A stretch of DNA of 26,746 nt from a virus, in the IMG/VR virus record IMGVR_UViG_3300050821_015813, positions 1-26,746 of that record; one strand, 5' to 3'. Position numbers and translations under genes: made by a program. The notes under the pieces are model-generated. The model saw only the letters and a list, made by a program, of their open reading frames with translations. It searched no databases and had not been told where the DNA came from. This document shows positions 1 through 7,937 of this stretch, in pieces (position 1 is the first letter of the stretch; every line of letters begins with the position of its first letter).

Positions 1-1129
1 ACTTCACATCATAGACCGGATGTCCGAATTGGAGGATTTGTGCTGTGGCGCGAGCCTGCGCTTCCGGAACGCTCAAAATTTTCGTGTCGGTAACCACTCC
101 CTGACGTTCACCGTAGGTCGCAATGCTCGTCGCGTCTTCAGCGTGAGCGACGATGGGGACCTTTGCCGTTCCGAACACCTTGACGGTTTGGCCGCTCGAA
201 GGAGCTCCTGCAGGGAACTGTATCCACCGCTGCTGGTCGTTGTACATTACTTGGAATGCGGAGGGATCGTCCTGGTTGGCGATACCGACGGTCTGCGGGA
301 CCCCGGCGAGGGTGACGGTGATGGGCACGGCCTCATAGTCAACGGCGGTTGGAGAATAGTAGGGATACGAAATACTGAAGAACTGCCGGATTCCGTCCGT
401 CAGGAACGTGTCCGAGGTATTGGCAGCAGTAAAGGTCTTCGGATAGGTTCCACCGATCACGTATACGCTGTTTTGCATGTTCGCGATGCTGAGGTCCACG
501 TCGAGCGAGTTCCACTCGATACCGCCACTCGTGCCATCTACAGTGATCGGAGCAACGCCGCCGCCGCTGCTTACGCCATCGTCAACGTCGCCCAAAAAGA
601 AATGAAGATCCTTGTTCGGATCGATATACCAGTCCCACCCGATAAGGTTTGCAAGTGACTGGAGCGCTTTGCTCGGCTGCTGGTAATTGAACTTGATCGA
701 AGGAATGAGGAAGTTTGCTGTTTGCACGTGGTTCGTCGTGAACCCCTTTCCCGCGCAAAAGGTGGTCATGATGTCGATCGCGATGTCGTGAGGGTCCAAC
801 ATGGAGTAGTTTTTCTTGACGAGGGTTCCGTCAAGCAAAAATCCCCAATCAGTGCAGGTCACCTGCCACGTGAGCATGAGGCCGCTGATGATGGGTTCCA
901 CTTCCGTGACCGTGCCGCCGAAAATGACGCCAGTCGAGTCATAAAGCTCGATCGTGTCGCCGATTGCCGGAACAACTTTGACCGGGTAGGTTTGACCGAC
1001 GCCCTGACGGACGTTGAATCTGCCAACGCCCGACTCCTTAGTCAACACGCTTGTGAAGTCGATGGACTTCCAATCGACGGATTGTGTTATATCAACACCG
1101 TTGTCCTTGATGCGTACGCTAGAGGCCAT
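1..1129 (-). CDS. Phage tail hub / baseplate protein (3' end outside window)
   Basis: The frame is open from an ATG at 1129 to the left edge, giving at least 376 residues without a stop, so the C-terminus is missing. The N-terminus (MASSVRIKDNGVDIT) begins a beta-rich domain. Around residues 150-200 there is a segment reading ALQSLANLIGWDWYIDPN followed by DLHFFLGD, which resembles the gp27/gpD-like hub proteins that form the ring at the tail tip and carry the fibre or lysin. The gene follows the tape measure gene by only 3 bases, the usual place for a distal-tail or hub protein in siphoviruses. Assignment rests on position and on this segment; Dit versus Tal cannot be separated here. Confidence 0.72.
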   Translation of the reverse strand, partial: MASSVRIKDNGVDITQSVDWKSIDFTSVLTKESGVGRFNVRQGVGQTYPVKVVPAIGDTIELYDSTGVIFGGTVTEVEPIISGLMLTWQVTCTDWGFLLDGTLVKKNYSMLDPHDIAIDIMTTFCAGKGFTTNHVQTANFLIPSIKFNYQQPSKALQSLANLIGWDWYIDPNKDLHFFLGDVDDGVSSGGGVAPITVDGTSGGIEWNSLDVDLSIANMQNSVYVIGGTYPKTFTAANTSDTFLTDGIRQFFSISYPYYSPTAVDYEAVPITVTLAGVPQTVGIANQDDPSAFQVMYNDQQRWIQFPAGAPSSGQTVKVFGTAKVPIVAHAEDATSIATYGERQGVVTDTKILSVPEAQARATAQILQFGHPVYDVK

Positions 1130-1132
1130 GGA

Positions 1133-2938
1133 TTAGAAGGCGTAGTTTTTCACCCGGATTTGCTGGACGATTTGCTTTGCCAAGGTGTTCCCGATCTGCG
1201 TTGCCGCTTGCTGGTCGAGGTAGTAGCCGCCGGTGATGTTCACGATGATTTGTTGTCCGCTGAACCCGCCGCCGTTCGCATTCATACTTGAAAGCGGCAT
1301 GACGGCTTCTGGGCCGGCTTCACCGATGATGGCAAGCGTCGGTTGGGTGACGAATCCTCCGTCCGCAAGCATGGGGATGTCGGGAATGCTAAAGCCGAGA
1401 TTAATGGACGGTGTGGCGAGCTTTGTGCCGGGAATCGAAATCGAAGGTATTGAAATGTGGATCGCATCAAGCGCATTGATGAAGCCGTTGATGGCGGAGA
1501 TGACGTAATCGATCCCCGTTTTCACCGTGTTCTGGATCGTGGTCCAAATGTCGCCGAGAATCGTGCTCATACCGTTCCATGCGGTATTCCAGATATTTTG
1601 GATTGCGTCAAATGAGGTCTTGAAAAGGTTAATTTCCCAACTCCATCCTGAAGTGAAGAATGCCGAAATGCCGTTCCAAACCGTTTCGGTATCATCCTTG
1701 ATGGTTTGCCAATTTGCGACGATCACTGCTACGAGAACCGCTACTACTGCGGCGATCGATACAGCGGCCGCGGCAAACGCCGAACCCACGGCAGCGACAA
1801 CAAGGCCGACGACGGTGAGGATCGCGAGAAGGGCCGTGAAGACGACAACACCGGCAACAAGCGCTTCGGTGAGCTTCGGATGTTCTGCTGCCCAGTTCGT
1901 GATGTCGGTGATGATCGGGAGAAGGGCCTTTGCTAGGGCATCGAGATCCGGTAGCAGATCGTTCCCGACTTGCGTGCCGAGGGAAGTGAGGGAATTTGAA
2001 AGCTGTGTGAGTCCTGCCCCGGGTGCTTGCGCTGCCGCCTGCGCCATGCCGCCCACTTTGCCGTTCAATGTTTCGAGGATGAGCGCGTCAGCTCCCGCGG
2101 TATCGCCAACCTTCGCCATGTTCTCGATCATGGTCACGGTCGCTACCGGGAACGCTACCGTACCTTGTCGGATGAGCTGGTTGATGCCGGCGACGGGGTC
2201 TTCAAGGGCATTGACGAGGATCTTCGTCGCGTTCGGGAGATTATCGGTCATGGTGCCGGACGCCTGCGACATCTTGGTCGCGAGATCGGCCGAGAGCAAA
2301 GTAAGTGACTGATAATTGGGCTGGAGATCTTTATATGACAAAATCAGGCCTTGTGATTGGAGGGCCTGCTGCTGAGTGAGGAGCGTGATGCTCTGCACAT
2401 GCTGCGCGTATTCCTGAACTTGAGAGAGCGGAATTGCAGATCCCGTGTCTTTGAGCGTCTGGCTGATGATGGCAGACTCTTCATCCCATCCTTGTGCGGA
2501 CGACACGGCGCCGCTTACAGCGCTTGCTACTGCCGCGAATGCAAGCGCAGCGACGACACCGATCGAGGTGAAACTCCCTTTTGTCAGCGCACTTGACGTC
2601 GCAATCTCCTCGCTTGCTGCGGCAGATTCCTCTGCTGCAGCCTCCTCGGAGGCGGTGAACTCCTGAAAGGAGAGCGCGACCTCGTCGGTCATGGCCTGCG
2701 CGGCGGCACCTGTGCTGAACATAGCTGCTTGCCAGGCGTCCAGCGAACCCTCAATCTCCTGGGTTCCTGTCGTGATGACCGTCGCTGATCCTTCCATGCT
2801 GGCGCTGATCTCAGCAGTTGACGCATCCGCGGCTTCTGATAATCCTTCAAGCGACGCGCTTACCTCATCAAAAGCGGCCGACGCTTCGTCGATGGCGGAA
2901 ATTACGATCTCTAGATTCGATGAGGAATCGGCTGACAT
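1133..2938 (-). CDS. Tail tape measure protein
   Basis: 601 residues. The N-terminal ~100 residues are Ala/Ser/Glu-rich and helical with regular repeats of small residues, and hydrophobic segments lie near 128-150 and 355-410, as in tape measure proteins that enter the host membrane. The C-terminal part carries the signature GGFVTQPTLAIIGEAGPEAV, found near the end of many siphovirus tape measures. The protein fixes tail length and is ejected with the DNA. With the rule of about 0.15 nm per residue, the tail would be roughly 90 nm (inference). Start ATG at 2938; there is no clear Shine-Dalgarno site. It lies between the chaperone genes and the hub, the canonical order. Confidence 0.93.
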   Translation of the reverse strand: MSADSSSNLEIVISAIDEASAAFDEVSASLEGLSEAADASTAEISASMEGSATVITTGTQEIEGSLDAWQAAMFSTGAAAQAMTDEVALSFQEFTASEEAAAEESAAASEEIATSSALTKGSFTSIGVVAALAFAAVASAVSGAVSSAQGWDEESAIISQTLKDTGSAIPLSQVQEYAQHVQSITLLTQQQALQSQGLILSYKDLQPNYQSLTLLSADLATKMSQASGTMTDNLPNATKILVNALEDPVAGINQLIRQGTVAFPVATVTMIENMAKVGDTAGADALILETLNGKVGGMAQAAAQAPGAGLTQLSNSLTSLGTQVGNDLLPDLDALAKALLPIITDITNWAAEHPKLTEALVAGVVVFTALLAILTVVGLVVAAVGSAFAAAAVSIAAVVAVLVAVIVANWQTIKDDTETVWNGISAFFTSGWSWEINLFKTSFDAIQNIWNTAWNGMSTILGDIWTTIQNTVKTGIDYVISAINGFINALDAIHISIPSISIPGTKLATPSINLGFSIPDIPMLADGGFVTQPTLAIIGEAGPEAVMPLSSMNANGGGFSGQQIIVNITGGYYLDQQAATQIGNTLAKQIVQQIRVKNYAF

Positions 2939-2959
2939 GATTTGATGAAAGGAATTGTT

Positions 2960-3109
2960 TTACTGTTTTTCGGATTTCTCTCTGTCCTCATCCCGGATGT
3001 CGAGCAGTAACTCGACAACGATGGCGAGCATCCTGGTCACGTTGGGGATGCCGGGCATTGAGCCATTGAGGCTCTTAACGTGCTCTTGTATCTCTTGGCG
3101 GGTTCTCAT
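2960..3109 (-). CDS. Small tail-module protein, 49 aa
   Basis: A short frame starts at ATG 3109 and ends in TAA at 2960-2962, encoding 49 residues beginning MRTRQEIQEHV and ending EKSEKQ. It fills the gap between the chaperone extension and the tape measure, 16 bases and 21 bases away respectively, and has a hydrophobic helix (LAIVVELLLDI) flanked by charged residues. The frame is predicted alpha-helical from its composition. I do not recognise a family. Position suggests a third chaperone or a small tail protein; it could also be non-essential filler, but tight spacing and clean coding character support it. Confidence 0.6.
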   Translation of the reverse strand: MRTRQEIQEHVKSLNGSMPGIPNVTRMLAIVVELLLDIRDEDREKSEKQ

Positions 3110-3125
3110 ATATGTGTTGAATAAG

Positions 3126-3343
3126 TTAAGCGTTCGATTTGCGCTTTGCCTCCTCTGCCTCGGCTTGGAGCATGATGAGAAGGTTGGTATTGAACCAAGT
3201 TGGCTGGGCTCTTAAGGTGAACCAGTCCCATTTCATCTCGCGGCATAAGAGAATGTCTCTCATCTCCGCCGGGAGATATGCGCGCCCGAGGGCGAAGAAC
3301 TCGTGCCAGATCAGTTCTGCGTTGGAGTCTTCGCCTCCGTAAA
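3126..3343 (-). CDS. Frameshift extension of the tail assembly chaperone (T part of a GT-type fusion)
   Basis: This frame has no convincing start of its own but is open from the T4 run at 3341-3344 to a TAA at 3126-3128. Read in the -1 frame relative to the upstream gene it gives FYGGEDSNAELIWHEFFALG, then a stretch rich in Trp and Arg (REMKWDWFTLRAQPTW) and ends with a helical charged tail. This is the layout of lambda G/GT, where a fraction of ribosomes slip -1 near the end of G to make a fusion that recruits the tape measure protein. The site is GGGGATTTTAC, where Phe-tRNA on TTT can re-pair one base back; it is not a perfect X XXY YYZ heptamer. Confidence 0.75.
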
Positions 3344-3613
3344 ATCCCCGTTTACGATCTTCGTCACTTCCTTGCTGAGGAAGAGATAATCGCCGAGGGG
3401 TAGGTCGCGGATCAGGGTGGGAACGTTCTCGGAAACACCGTCGATCGAAACGACCGCGAGATTCACGAGGCGCTTTGCAAGCTCGCTTTTCGAAAGTTCT
3501 GCGCCTTCCTTTGCGTCGTTGATGTCGAGAAATTCCCCGGCGGAGATATATTCCTTGAGTTCGACGGTGTGATTGGACGGAGTGGTGATCGTCCTGTTTT
3601 TGCGTTCTGACAT
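3311..3613 (-). CDS. Tail assembly chaperone (G-like)
   Basis: 100 residues from ATG 3613, ending in TGA at 3311. The protein starts MSERKNRTITTPSNHTVELK and has the all-alpha/beta profile of small siphovirus tail chaperones: an N-terminal beta strand pair and a charged C-terminus with the helix ELSKSELAKRLVNLAV. It sits directly between the major tail protein and the tape measure, the invariant position of the G gene. Chaperones of this kind coat the tape measure before tube polymerisation and are absent from the mature virion. The end overlaps a second frame (3126-3343) that would be joined by a -1 frameshift. Family assignment is by position and length rather than by a catalytic motif. Confidence 0.78.
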   Translation of the reverse strand: MSERKNRTITTPSNHTVELKEYISAGEFLDINDAKEGAELSKSELAKRLVNLAVVSIDGVSENVPTLIRDLPLGDYLFLSKEVTKIVNGDFTEAKTPTQN

Positions 3614-3638
3614 TGTGGTGAGGATTTAGTTTTTATTG

Positions 3639-4643
3639 CTATGCGCTCGTCGCGGCAGTGTTCGTCGTGACGATGTTCAACATCTCCGAGTTTGCGGTCG
3701 AATAGACGGCCTTGAACTTGACGGTCTGGTACACGAGATCTTTGATCTTTATCGGACGGCTGAACTCGGTGAAGTAGCACTGGTCGAGCGTGATGTTCAC
3801 CGTCGGATGCGACGGGACGACGCCGATGTTCACGTCCGTGTTCTGCAGCACAATCGAAAGCGCCTGGGGAACGTTCGGCGTTGCGAGTGAGACGGTTTTG
3901 AAGTCGGACTCGTTCTGCCAGATCGCCTCAAGCGACCCGGTCACTTTGAACTCTTTGTTCAGGTAATCGATCGGTGCGTTACTGCCGAGGACTTCGTCGT
4001 CCTCGATGCTGGCGTCAAGCGAGAGCTTGAACGATTTCAGCGGTATGGCAGTCGCTCCGGAGATCCCGGAGACGGAGGTCGCGTACTTGAACGTCATGTA
4101 CTGCGGGAGGAAACGATTCTCCGCGGCAATGGACGGGGTGAACGAGGACTGCGAGACGCCCTTCAAGGCCTTCACGGAGAGCGAGAGCTCGGCGAACTTC
4201 TTCAGCTCGACATCGAGATCCATCTTGTGGACGACGCCCAGCGCGTGGGAGTAATCGACGGCCGCAAGCGGGTCGTGGATGAAGAACGTGAGGGACTGGT
4301 GCTGTGCGCTCTCGCCGACCGTCGCTTTGTGGTCGTAGACGGTCGATTCGCCCGAGTGCGTGGTGTCCGCGCTCGCGCCGAACATCGAATACAGGATCAG
4401 CGGCAAGCTGAGGTCCGTGAGGGGAACCTTGAGCGTACCTTCTGCCCAGTTTTTCACGCGGAACTGTCCTACCGAATCTTCGATGACGCCGTATGCTTCG
4501 TCCTGCGTGACGTTCTCATACTTCTCGTCGATCGATGCGTCGCTGAACGGAAGCCAATGGTTGGCGGAAGAAATGGCGGTGCCGCGGGTCACTTCCTTGG
4601 CGATCCCGATGCTGAACCGTCTTCCAATTCCTTTTTGTGACAT
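3639..4643 (-). CDS. Major tail (tube) protein
   Basis: 334 residues from ATG 4643. The opening MSQKGIGRRFSIGIAKEVTRG and the beta-rich body with segments such as SFKLSLDASIEDDE are typical of tube proteins of phages with long flexible tails, which stack as hexamers to form the DNA conduit. The length is at the long end for the family and allows an added C-terminal domain (around residues 250-334) that could decorate the tube surface. It is the first gene upstream of the chaperone pair and is separated from the small gene at 4646-4894 by 2 bases, so both are probably translated from one message. No Shine-Dalgarno site; the leader reads ATAAACAATAAAA. Confidence 0.85.
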   Translation of the reverse strand: MSQKGIGRRFSIGIAKEVTRGTAISSANHWLPFSDASIDEKYENVTQDEAYGVIEDSVGQFRVKNWAEGTLKVPLTDLSLPLILYSMFGASADTTHSGESTVYDHKATVGESAQHQSLTFFIHDPLAAVDYSHALGVVHKMDLDVELKKFAELSLSVKALKGVSQSSFTPSIAAENRFLPQYMTFKYATSVSGISGATAIPLKSFKLSLDASIEDDEVLGSNAPIDYLNKEFKVTGSLEAIWQNESDFKTVSLATPNVPQALSIVLQNTDVNIGVVPSHPTVNITLDQCYFTEFSRPIKIKDLVYQTVKFKAVYSTANSEMLNIVTTNTAATSA

Positions 4644-4645
4644 TT

Positions 4646-4894
4646 TTATTGTTTATCGGTTTCTAATTCTGGCGACCTTTCCTCCGGACTCACCGGCGTT
4701 CGCTTTACGAGGTAAATTGCCTGCGCGTCCTGGCGCGTGGCGGCACGGATGGTGATCGCCTGATAGCCGTTCGATTCTGGGTAGAAATACTCGTTCTCGA
4801 GCTGCGAGGCGGCTTTGATGGTCGTCGGCTGTACGTCCTTGTTCTGGACGTCATTGCTGTCGATCATTTTGTTCTGGGTTTTTGGAATTTCCAC
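4646..4894 (-). CDS. Small tail-region protein, 82 aa
   Basis: 82 residues from a GTG at 4894, preceded by an AT-rich leader (AATTAATCAATTACATCC) and no Shine-Dalgarno site. A GTG start is preferred because the in-frame ATG ten codons downstream has no better leader. The protein is polar at the N-terminus and has a beta-like segment around ENEYFYPESNGYQAITI and a charged C-terminus. The motif resembles short phage proteins that sit between tail terminator and tube genes, but I do not recognise the family. It ends 2 bases before the major tail protein start. It may be a small structural protein of the tube or a tail completion factor. Confidence 0.68.
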   Translation of the reverse strand: MEIPKTQNKMIDSNDVQNKDVQPTTIKAASQLENEYFYPESNGYQAITIRAATRQDAQAIYLVKRTPVSPEERSPELETDKQ

Positions 4895-4911
4895 GGATGT
4901 AATTGATTAAT

Positions 4912-5379
4912 TTATTGGACTGCGGCGGGGACCAGTGTCTTTGCTTTAAGCGTAATGTAGAACACGACGTATGTCACGCTGTTGCTACTCACAGGCCCGG
5001 GTGGATCTAGAATTGCCGGACTCACGCCGCCGACCGCCATCCCTTGCAAGGTGACATCGTTGTCGAAAGCTTGGAGCACGTTGTCGATCAGGCTTTCAAG
5101 ATAGGTGGGATCTGAGCCGGAAAGATTCTCCGGCGTCGTGATAACCATGACGTACCACGTATATTCCCGGAGGTTCGTCGCGACGTCATAGTATTCCGAT
5201 TGGCCGACGGTCGGAGGAATGACGAGCGCCGCCGGGAACGTTCCCCATGTCCGGTCCAGGGGATTGAGCTTCGTGAAATCGTCCGCATTGTATGAGCCGA
5301 GAACACCGCTCGTGACAAGCGACTGAAGATCGGTCACGATCGCGTTCTTCATGTTCTGCGCGGGAGTGGTACTAGGCAT
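4912..5379 (-). CDS. Tail terminator / tail completion protein
   Basis: 155 residues from ATG 5379. The sequence has an N-terminal helix (NMKNAIVTDLQSLVTSG), then a beta-sheet body with YTWYVMVITTPE and a C-terminal strand set (VTYVVFYITLKAKTLVP). This alpha-then-beta arrangement and length match lambda gpU / SPP1 gp17-type proteins that cap the tail tube and join it to the head. The start overlaps the last 8 bases of the gp10-like gene upstream, pointing to translational coupling. Position after the neck protein and before the tube gene supports the call. The identification is structural by pattern, not by a catalytic motif. Confidence 0.72.
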   Translation of the reverse strand: MPSTTPAQNMKNAIVTDLQSLVTSGVLGSYNADDFTKLNPLDRTWGTFPAALVIPPTVGQSEYYDVATNLREYTWYVMVITTPENLSGSDPTYLESLIDNVLQAFDNDVTLQGMAVGGVSPAILDPPGPVSSNSVTYVVFYITLKAKTLVPAAVQ

Positions 5380-5842
5380 TGGATTGTTCGGCGATCTGGG
5401 CCATTACTTTGTCGAGCGCCTGGACGAAGAGCGATTCGATGTCGGGCTGGGAGGCCGCGACGATGCGTTCCATGAAGGGATTAGCCTTCGTGCCGGGATG
5501 GTGGACGACAGGGCCGAACACCTGCCCCGTCTGGGTATTCGCCAGCACGCGCTTATTCACCGCTCTGATGATGTGCGGTCCGGTGCCAAACTCGACGAAT
5601 GGTGCGTAGCTTGCGCGCGGATACCATCGTGCCGTGAGGTTTCCGATCTCAAACGCCCAATTCTGCACAAGGTATCCGGTCTTGATCGGGACCGTGGCGG
5701 CAGTCGTGAACTTCGCAAGGATCGCCTGCGCGGCGACGACTGCGTTCTGGATGATCGGCGTGGAGATGGCGGGATAGTCTGCAAGCGCCTCTTGGAGCTT
5801 CGGAAGATTTGGGATTGAAATTGAGAAGGTTGAGCCTTGCAT
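5372..5842 (-). CDS. HK97 gp10-like head-tail joining protein
   Basis: 156 residues from ATG 5842. The family features are visible: an N-terminal helix set (LPKLQEALADYPAI), the mid-protein motif TGYLVQNW, and the characteristic YAPFVEFGTGPHI followed by a C-terminal NPFMERIVA segment. Proteins of this family (HK97 gp10, neck type 1) attach to the connector after DNA packaging and bind the tail. Gene order connector, gp10, tail terminator, tube is the standard siphovirus order. It begins 4 bases downstream of the end of the connector gene and overlaps the terminator gene by 8 bases. Confidence 0.88.
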   Translation of the reverse strand: MQGSTFSISIPNLPKLQEALADYPAISTPIIQNAVVAAQAILAKFTTAATVPIKTGYLVQNWAFEIGNLTARWYPRASYAPFVEFGTGPHIIRAVNKRVLANTQTGQVFGPVVHHPGTKANPFMERIVAASQPDIESLFVQALDKVMAQIAEQSNA

Positions 5843-5846
5843 TGGG

Positions 5847-6716
5847 TTAGAAAATATTGCCTACGCGCCGGTAGTTCTGGATGACGTTAAGATCGAACGC
5901 GTCGAGCCTGTCTTTCCATGACGTCGTCGCACCCTGGATGTTCTCACTTGCTCTCCCGTCGAGTAGGCGGCGCTTGAATATCCGGACGACAAGGTTTTCG
6001 CAGAGGTTCGTGAGATCGGCTGGAAGTTGATGCGTCGCACCATCGCCCGCATTCGCAAAGTTCGCCGGAAACCCGGCGACGTAGGTCGCGCGAATCATGT
6101 TGTTGTAAAGCCCTGGGATCGAACCGTAAACCCGGATGATGCCCGAGCGCCCCTGCTGGTCGAGCTCGAATTGGTCCTGGATGAAACTTGTCCAATTGGG
6201 ATTGCTCGGTGTGCCTGATCGCCACTGGAAGGAAATGAGGCCACTGATCTCGAACACGGCGCCTGTTTGCGAAGCGCTCGCTGGTTGGCTCATCGTGAGC
6301 GCGCCGTTGCTCCCCGCAGTGAGAACAGTAGTCCCTTGGGGGAATAGTCCTTGAATGTTGTAGAGCGGCATTCCGGCAACAATGCCCGTATACGGCGCGA
6401 CCGTGACATTGGCAGAACCGGATGTCAGATTGCCTGTGACCGTGAGATACGTGACCGGCGAGTTCCGGAGGACGAGGCGCTCCTGCTTCCGTCCCTGCGT
6501 TGTGTAGACCTCGTTCGTATAGGTCTTCTGGATAAAATGCCCGTCGTTCGGATACGATTCGAGACCGGTCTTGCCGCACTCGCGCTCGATGAAGTCGGTC
6601 GCGCCATTAATGAGCCGCATGAGGACCGTGTCCGAATCGGTGTTATTGATCTGCAAACGATCTTTGACTCGTTGCAGGGTTGTTAAGGCATATGGATAGA
6701 CTTGTTCTCCTGGCAT
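5847..6716 (-). CDS. Head-tail connector (gp6-like adaptor) with insertion
   Basis: 289 residues from ATG 6716. The N-terminus (LTTLQRVKDRLQI followed by DTVLMRLINGATDFIERECG) is the helical start of the gp6/gp15-type adaptor family that docks under the portal. The C-terminus has ADLTNLCENLVVRIFKRR, the expected last helices. The family is usually 100-200 residues; here residues ~95-170 form an extra beta-rich, Gly/Thr/Ser-rich insertion (LTSGSANVTVAPYTG), possibly an exposed domain. The ATG is immediately preceded on the transcript by a short hairpin (6723-6737), which may limit its translation. The next gene upstream (6786) is separated by a 10-bp stem inverted repeat. Confidence 0.82.
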   Translation of the reverse strand: MPGEQVYPYALTTLQRVKDRLQINNTDSDTVLMRLINGATDFIERECGKTGLESYPNDGHFIQKTYTNEVYTTQGRKQERLVLRNSPVTYLTVTGNLTSGSANVTVAPYTGIVAGMPLYNIQGLFPQGTTVLTAGSNGALTMSQPASASQTGAVFEISGLISFQWRSGTPSNPNWTSFIQDQFELDQQGRSGIIRVYGSIPGLYNNMIRATYVAGFPANFANAGDGATHQLPADLTNLCENLVVRIFKRRLLDGRASENIQGATTSWKDRLDAFDLNVIQNYRRVGNIF

Positions 6717-6722
6717 GTGAAT

Positions 6723-6737
6723 CGAGGAATATCCTCG
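6723..6737. repeat. 15-bp palindrome just upstream of the connector start
   Basis: CGAGGAATATCCTCG is a perfect inverted repeat with 6-base arms and a 3-base centre. In the minus-strand mRNA it would fold about 6 bases before the ATG at 6716, where a ribosome binds. It may repress or time translation of the connector, or may be a protein binding site. Seen in sequence; function inferred. Confidence 0.5.
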
Positions 6738-6740
6738 TGT

Positions 6741-6770
6741 CGTGGCTCTTACCTCACCGGAAGAGCCACG
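6741..6770. repeat. Inverted repeat, 10-bp perfect stem, 10-base loop
   Basis: Arms CGTGGCTCTT (6741-6750) and AAGAGCCACG (6761-6770) are perfectly complementary. On the minus-strand transcript this lies between the decoration-like gene and the connector gene. There is no T run, so it is not a standard intrinsic terminator; mRNA processing, stabilisation of the upstream message or attenuation are possible. It lies directly next to the smaller palindrome at 6723-6737. Confidence 0.55.
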
Positions 6771-6785
6771 GAGCGAAGATTCGAA

Positions 6786-7235
6786 CTAGGTGTTCGAAGC
6801 TGCTGATGTGACGGGGAGCTGCTGTGCTCCACCACCGAAGACGATCTCGCCGTACGCGAGGACCGCGGGCGACGTGCCGCCGGTGAAGGACGGCGTCACC
6901 ACGATGCGAAGGTACCGCTTCCGATTAAGGTTGAGGCCTTCGATGCGAGCGGCGTTCACTCCTGCTGCGGCCTGGAGGCCGGTAAGGGTGAAACCGATGA
7001 CGGTCCCGGTGTTATCGAGCGCGTTCGCCCAGCTGGTTGAGCCGTCAAGGCTCTCCTGGAGAGTGACCACGAGCGACGCGGCGCTCGGAGAACCCGAGGC
7101 TTCGGCCGAGTACACGTGGAGCTTCGCGTTGTCGTACCCCTGGGTATCGACCGAGACGCCATTGACGGCGCCCGTGACGCTCTGCGGGATGACGCTCGAC
7201 ACCTGATGGATGTCGTCATATGCATTGAATTTCAT
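6786..7235 (-). CDS. Probable capsid decoration / head protein
   Basis: 149 residues from ATG 7235. Composition is beta-rich with many Gly, Ser, Thr and Val, few charged residues and no Cys. Segments such as SLVVTLQESLDGSTSWANAL and KRYLRIVVTPSFTGGTSP are shared with small phage head proteins that lie between the major capsid gene and the connector, where decoration or head-fibre proteins are coded. I do not see a catalytic motif. The leader is AAACAATCATCAGC before ATG, a form repeated before other minus-strand genes. The upstream neighbour is the damaged capsid gene. Alternative: a head completion protein. Confidence 0.55.
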   Translation of the reverse strand: MKFNAYDDIHQVSSVIPQSVTGAVNGVSVDTQGYDNAKLHVYSAEASGSPSAASLVVTLQESLDGSTSWANALDNTGTVIGFTLTGLQAAAGVNAARIEGLNLNRKRYLRIVVTPSFTGGTSPAVLAYGEIVFGGGAQQLPVTSAASNT

Positions 7236-7324
7236 GCTGATGATTGTTTGGCCCCTGCCTTCCCTCGACTTTATTCGGAAGGGACGAAACGCTTGCGCGC
7301 TTCGACGGGCGGTTTATTTTCCCC

Positions 7325-7371
7325 ATCCGCTCCGGCCCGCGGTTTGGAATGAGCGCAGACCGGAAGCGGAT
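7325..7371. repeat. Imperfect inverted repeat after the capsid gene
   Basis: ATCCGCTCCGG (7325-7335) and CCGGAAGCGGAT (7360-7371) can pair over 11 of 12 positions with a 24-base loop that contains a CCCGCGG self-complementary core. It starts just after the capsid stop codon on the minus strand. No T run follows. It may stabilise the capsid mRNA or partly terminate. A short frame ending in RKRFVPSE crosses this region on the minus strand but has no standard start. Confidence 0.4.
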
Positions 7372-7379
7372 AGTGCAGA

Positions 7380-7937
7380 CTAGGACGCCGCTGTATAGAC
7401 GACGGTGAATGCTTTGGGGAGCACGACCACGAATGCGTGGCGGTGCTTGTAAACGATGCCGCGCTGGTCAGAAAGAGCTACCTCTTTGCCGCCGAACGAG
7501 CCCGATTCGAACTGGGCCACGCGCAAGTCGCCCTTGTCGCCGAACGCGCACGCTTTCATGTTTCCGAAGATGATGAAAGCAGTGTTCGCCTGCGAGCCAA
7601 CGGTGGTTGCGGGGAGCCAGCGGTTCGTATAGACGGGGAATCCGCCCATGCCTCCTGCCGGCTTTATGGGGCCGCCAGTAGCGTCATGTGCGAGTTCATC
7701 CTTGCCCATGAGGCCGCCAAAGGCCAAATAAGGCAAGCCGGAAGTCGAAGCCAATTCGGTTCGGATCGCAGCCCAGACGGTGCGGTGCATGTACCATGCG
7801 GCGCCGTCCAAGATGGATTCCTCCAAAGTGGCGATGACGTTTCCAGCGTCCGTGATCGGATTGAACTTCGCATACGTCGTGTTCGTTGCTGCCAACGTAT
7901 ATACGCCTTTTGCACTTCGCGGAGTGCTGCGGCGCGG
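7380..7937 (-). pseudogene. Major capsid protein, C-terminal half only (HK97 fold)
   Basis: The frame is open from just after a TGA (7938-7940) to TAG at 7380. From about 7912 it reads AKGVYTLAATNTTYAKFNP and then the typical end of HK97 capsid proteins: an ESILDGAAWYMHRTVWAAIR helix, a GGFPVYTNRWLP strand, AFIIFGNMKACAFGDKGDLR, and a closing IVYKHRHAFVVVLPKAF. About 175 residues remain from a family of roughly 280-400; the N-arm, E-loop and spine helix are missing. The only in-frame start-like codon is a TTG at 7895, which has no ribosome site and would begin inside a strand. The gene is therefore 5'-truncated and fused head-to-tail, in another frame, with the gene starting at 8230. Capsid assembly from this locus cannot work unless a complete copy exists elsewhere. 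Confidence 0.82.

Noticed and set aside
20-658. Long plus-strand frame of 212 codons
   Set aside because: It is antisense to the tail hub gene, which has clear homology-like motifs; Arg/Val/Gly-rich composition is that of a shadow frame.
1527-2312. Plus-strand frame of 261 codons
   Set aside because: Antisense to the tape measure gene; Arg/Ala/Thr-rich with no ribosome site, a typical shadow.
7272-7378. Minus-strand frame ending in a sequence like RKRFVPSE
   Set aside because: The last 20 residues look coding, but the only possible start is CTG or inside the capsid gene and an inverted repeat lies in it; too uncertain to list as a gene.
7664-7907. Continuation of the helix-turn-helix frame to 7664
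   Set aside because: After the junction the codons are the capsid gene read in another frame; the Arg/Ser-rich sequence is not natural.
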